DNA of 6,261 nt from Trueperaceae bacterium (GTDB lineage: Bacteria; Deinococcota; Deinococci; Deinococcales; Trueperaceae), in NCBI GenBank assembly GCA_024636105.1, contig JAGXHO010000244.1, positions 1-6,261 of the forward strand. Reading direction: 5' to 3'. The position numbers were made by a program, and so were the translations under genes. The stretch's first letter is position 1. Each line of letters starts with the position of its first letter. The notes under the pieces were generated by a model. That model ran no database searches and had not been told where the DNA came from. It worked only from the letters and a program-made list of their open reading frames with translations. This document shows positions 5,951 to 6,261 of the stretch, one piece after another.

Positions 5951-6261
5951 GAGCGACCGCCGGGTTCGAGCGCGCCGCGCCGTTCGGGCTTGCCGCGGTC
6001 AGGGAGCGCGCCGGCGGCCGCCGGGTCGCCGTCCATCCGGACCGCCGGGGCGCCATGGGCGGTCTCGGCCCGGCGCTGCACGAGCGCCACCGCGCCGACG
6101 ACGCCGGTCAGGAGCAGGACCCCCACCAAGTGGAAGGCGAGCAGGAAGTCGCCGAACAGCACGTCGCCGATCGCGCCCGCACCCCCACCATCGAGGGCGG
6201 CGCGCACGACGTCCGCGTCGCCGAGCGGCCGCCCTTCGAGGAGCACGGCGACCGCGACCGC
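5947..6261 (-). CDS. nuoJ: NADH-quinone oxidoreductase subunit J (NuoJ), C-terminal part
   Basis: Membrane subunit of complex I (homologue of mitochondrial ND6), beside NuoK and NuoH at the quinone-site end of the membrane arm. Only the last 104 residues are in the window; the start and the conserved third-helix region lie beyond the right edge. Visible are a loop (about 9-30), the last membrane helix in [20 protein letters not shown] and onwards (about 32-62), and a long polar, Pro/Gly/Arg-rich tail (about 65-104) expected on the cytoplasmic side. The LFGD-FLL segment resembles Thermus Nqo10. Many bacterial NuoJ proteins have Glu where this one has His (AFHLVG), but Thermus also lacks it, so this is probably lineage variation. 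Assignment rests on the last helix and on gene order (J-K-L-M-N). The stop overlaps the nuoK GTG by four bases. Confidence 0.88.
   Translation of the reverse strand, partial: AVAVAVLLEGRPLGDADVVRAALDGGGAGAIGDVLFGDFLLAFHLVGVLLLTGVVGAVALVQRRAETAHGAPAVRMDGDPAAAGALPDRGKPERRGALEPGGRS

Noticed and set aside
6130..6132. His in place of a Glu often found in the last NuoJ helix
   Set aside because: Thermus Nqo10 as remembered also lacks the Glu, so it is likely ordinary lineage variation, not a lost key residue.

Overview
The window is the 3' end of a bacterial respiratory complex I operon, read entirely on the minus strand, followed almost without a gap by a signalling gene. From right to left (the direction of transcription) it holds the C-terminal half of nuoJ, then complete nuoK, nuoL, nuoM and nuoN, then the first 230 codons of a two-domain response regulator (receiver plus HD-GYP) that runs off the left edge. 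Nothing on the plus strand is convincing as a gene, and no stretch over 40 bases lacks a gene.

Organism: the DNA is very GC-rich (around 70% by eye), with GTG starts at nuoK, nuoL and nuoM. Several local sequences recall complex I of the Deinococcus-Thermus lineage (Deinococcota). They are the NuoL N-terminal stretch REPLPGVLAS, the NuoM loop NHPSG-x-AD with GTLYK, the NuoJ stretch LFGDFLL and the NuoK tail DVDALSE. I infer a mesophilic, high-GC Deinococcota relative (Deinococcus or Truepera type). This rests on remembered family sequences, not on a search.

Function: NuoL, NuoM and NuoN are the three antiporter-like proton-pumping subunits of the membrane arm of NADH:quinone oxidoreductase. 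NuoK and NuoJ link that arm to the quinone-reducing domain. The key charged residues are present in L, N and K. NuoM is the odd one: the lineage-wide channel glutamate is an aspartate, and two further consensus positions in the helix 7-8 region are changed.

Translation is tightly coupled. Stop and start codons overlap by four bases (GTGA or ATGA) at J/K, L/M and M/N. The K/L junction looks like an exception with a 37-base gap. However, that gap contains a duplicated ribosome-binding/start segment that defines a possible 14-codon micro-ORF with GTGA overlaps at both ends. The response regulator begins three bases after the nuoN stop, so it is probably co-transcribed with the respiratory genes. 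Its start region contains a perfect 30-base palindrome. The rest of the window is an ordinary nuo operon; I saw no mobile element, CRISPR array, RNA gene or terminator.
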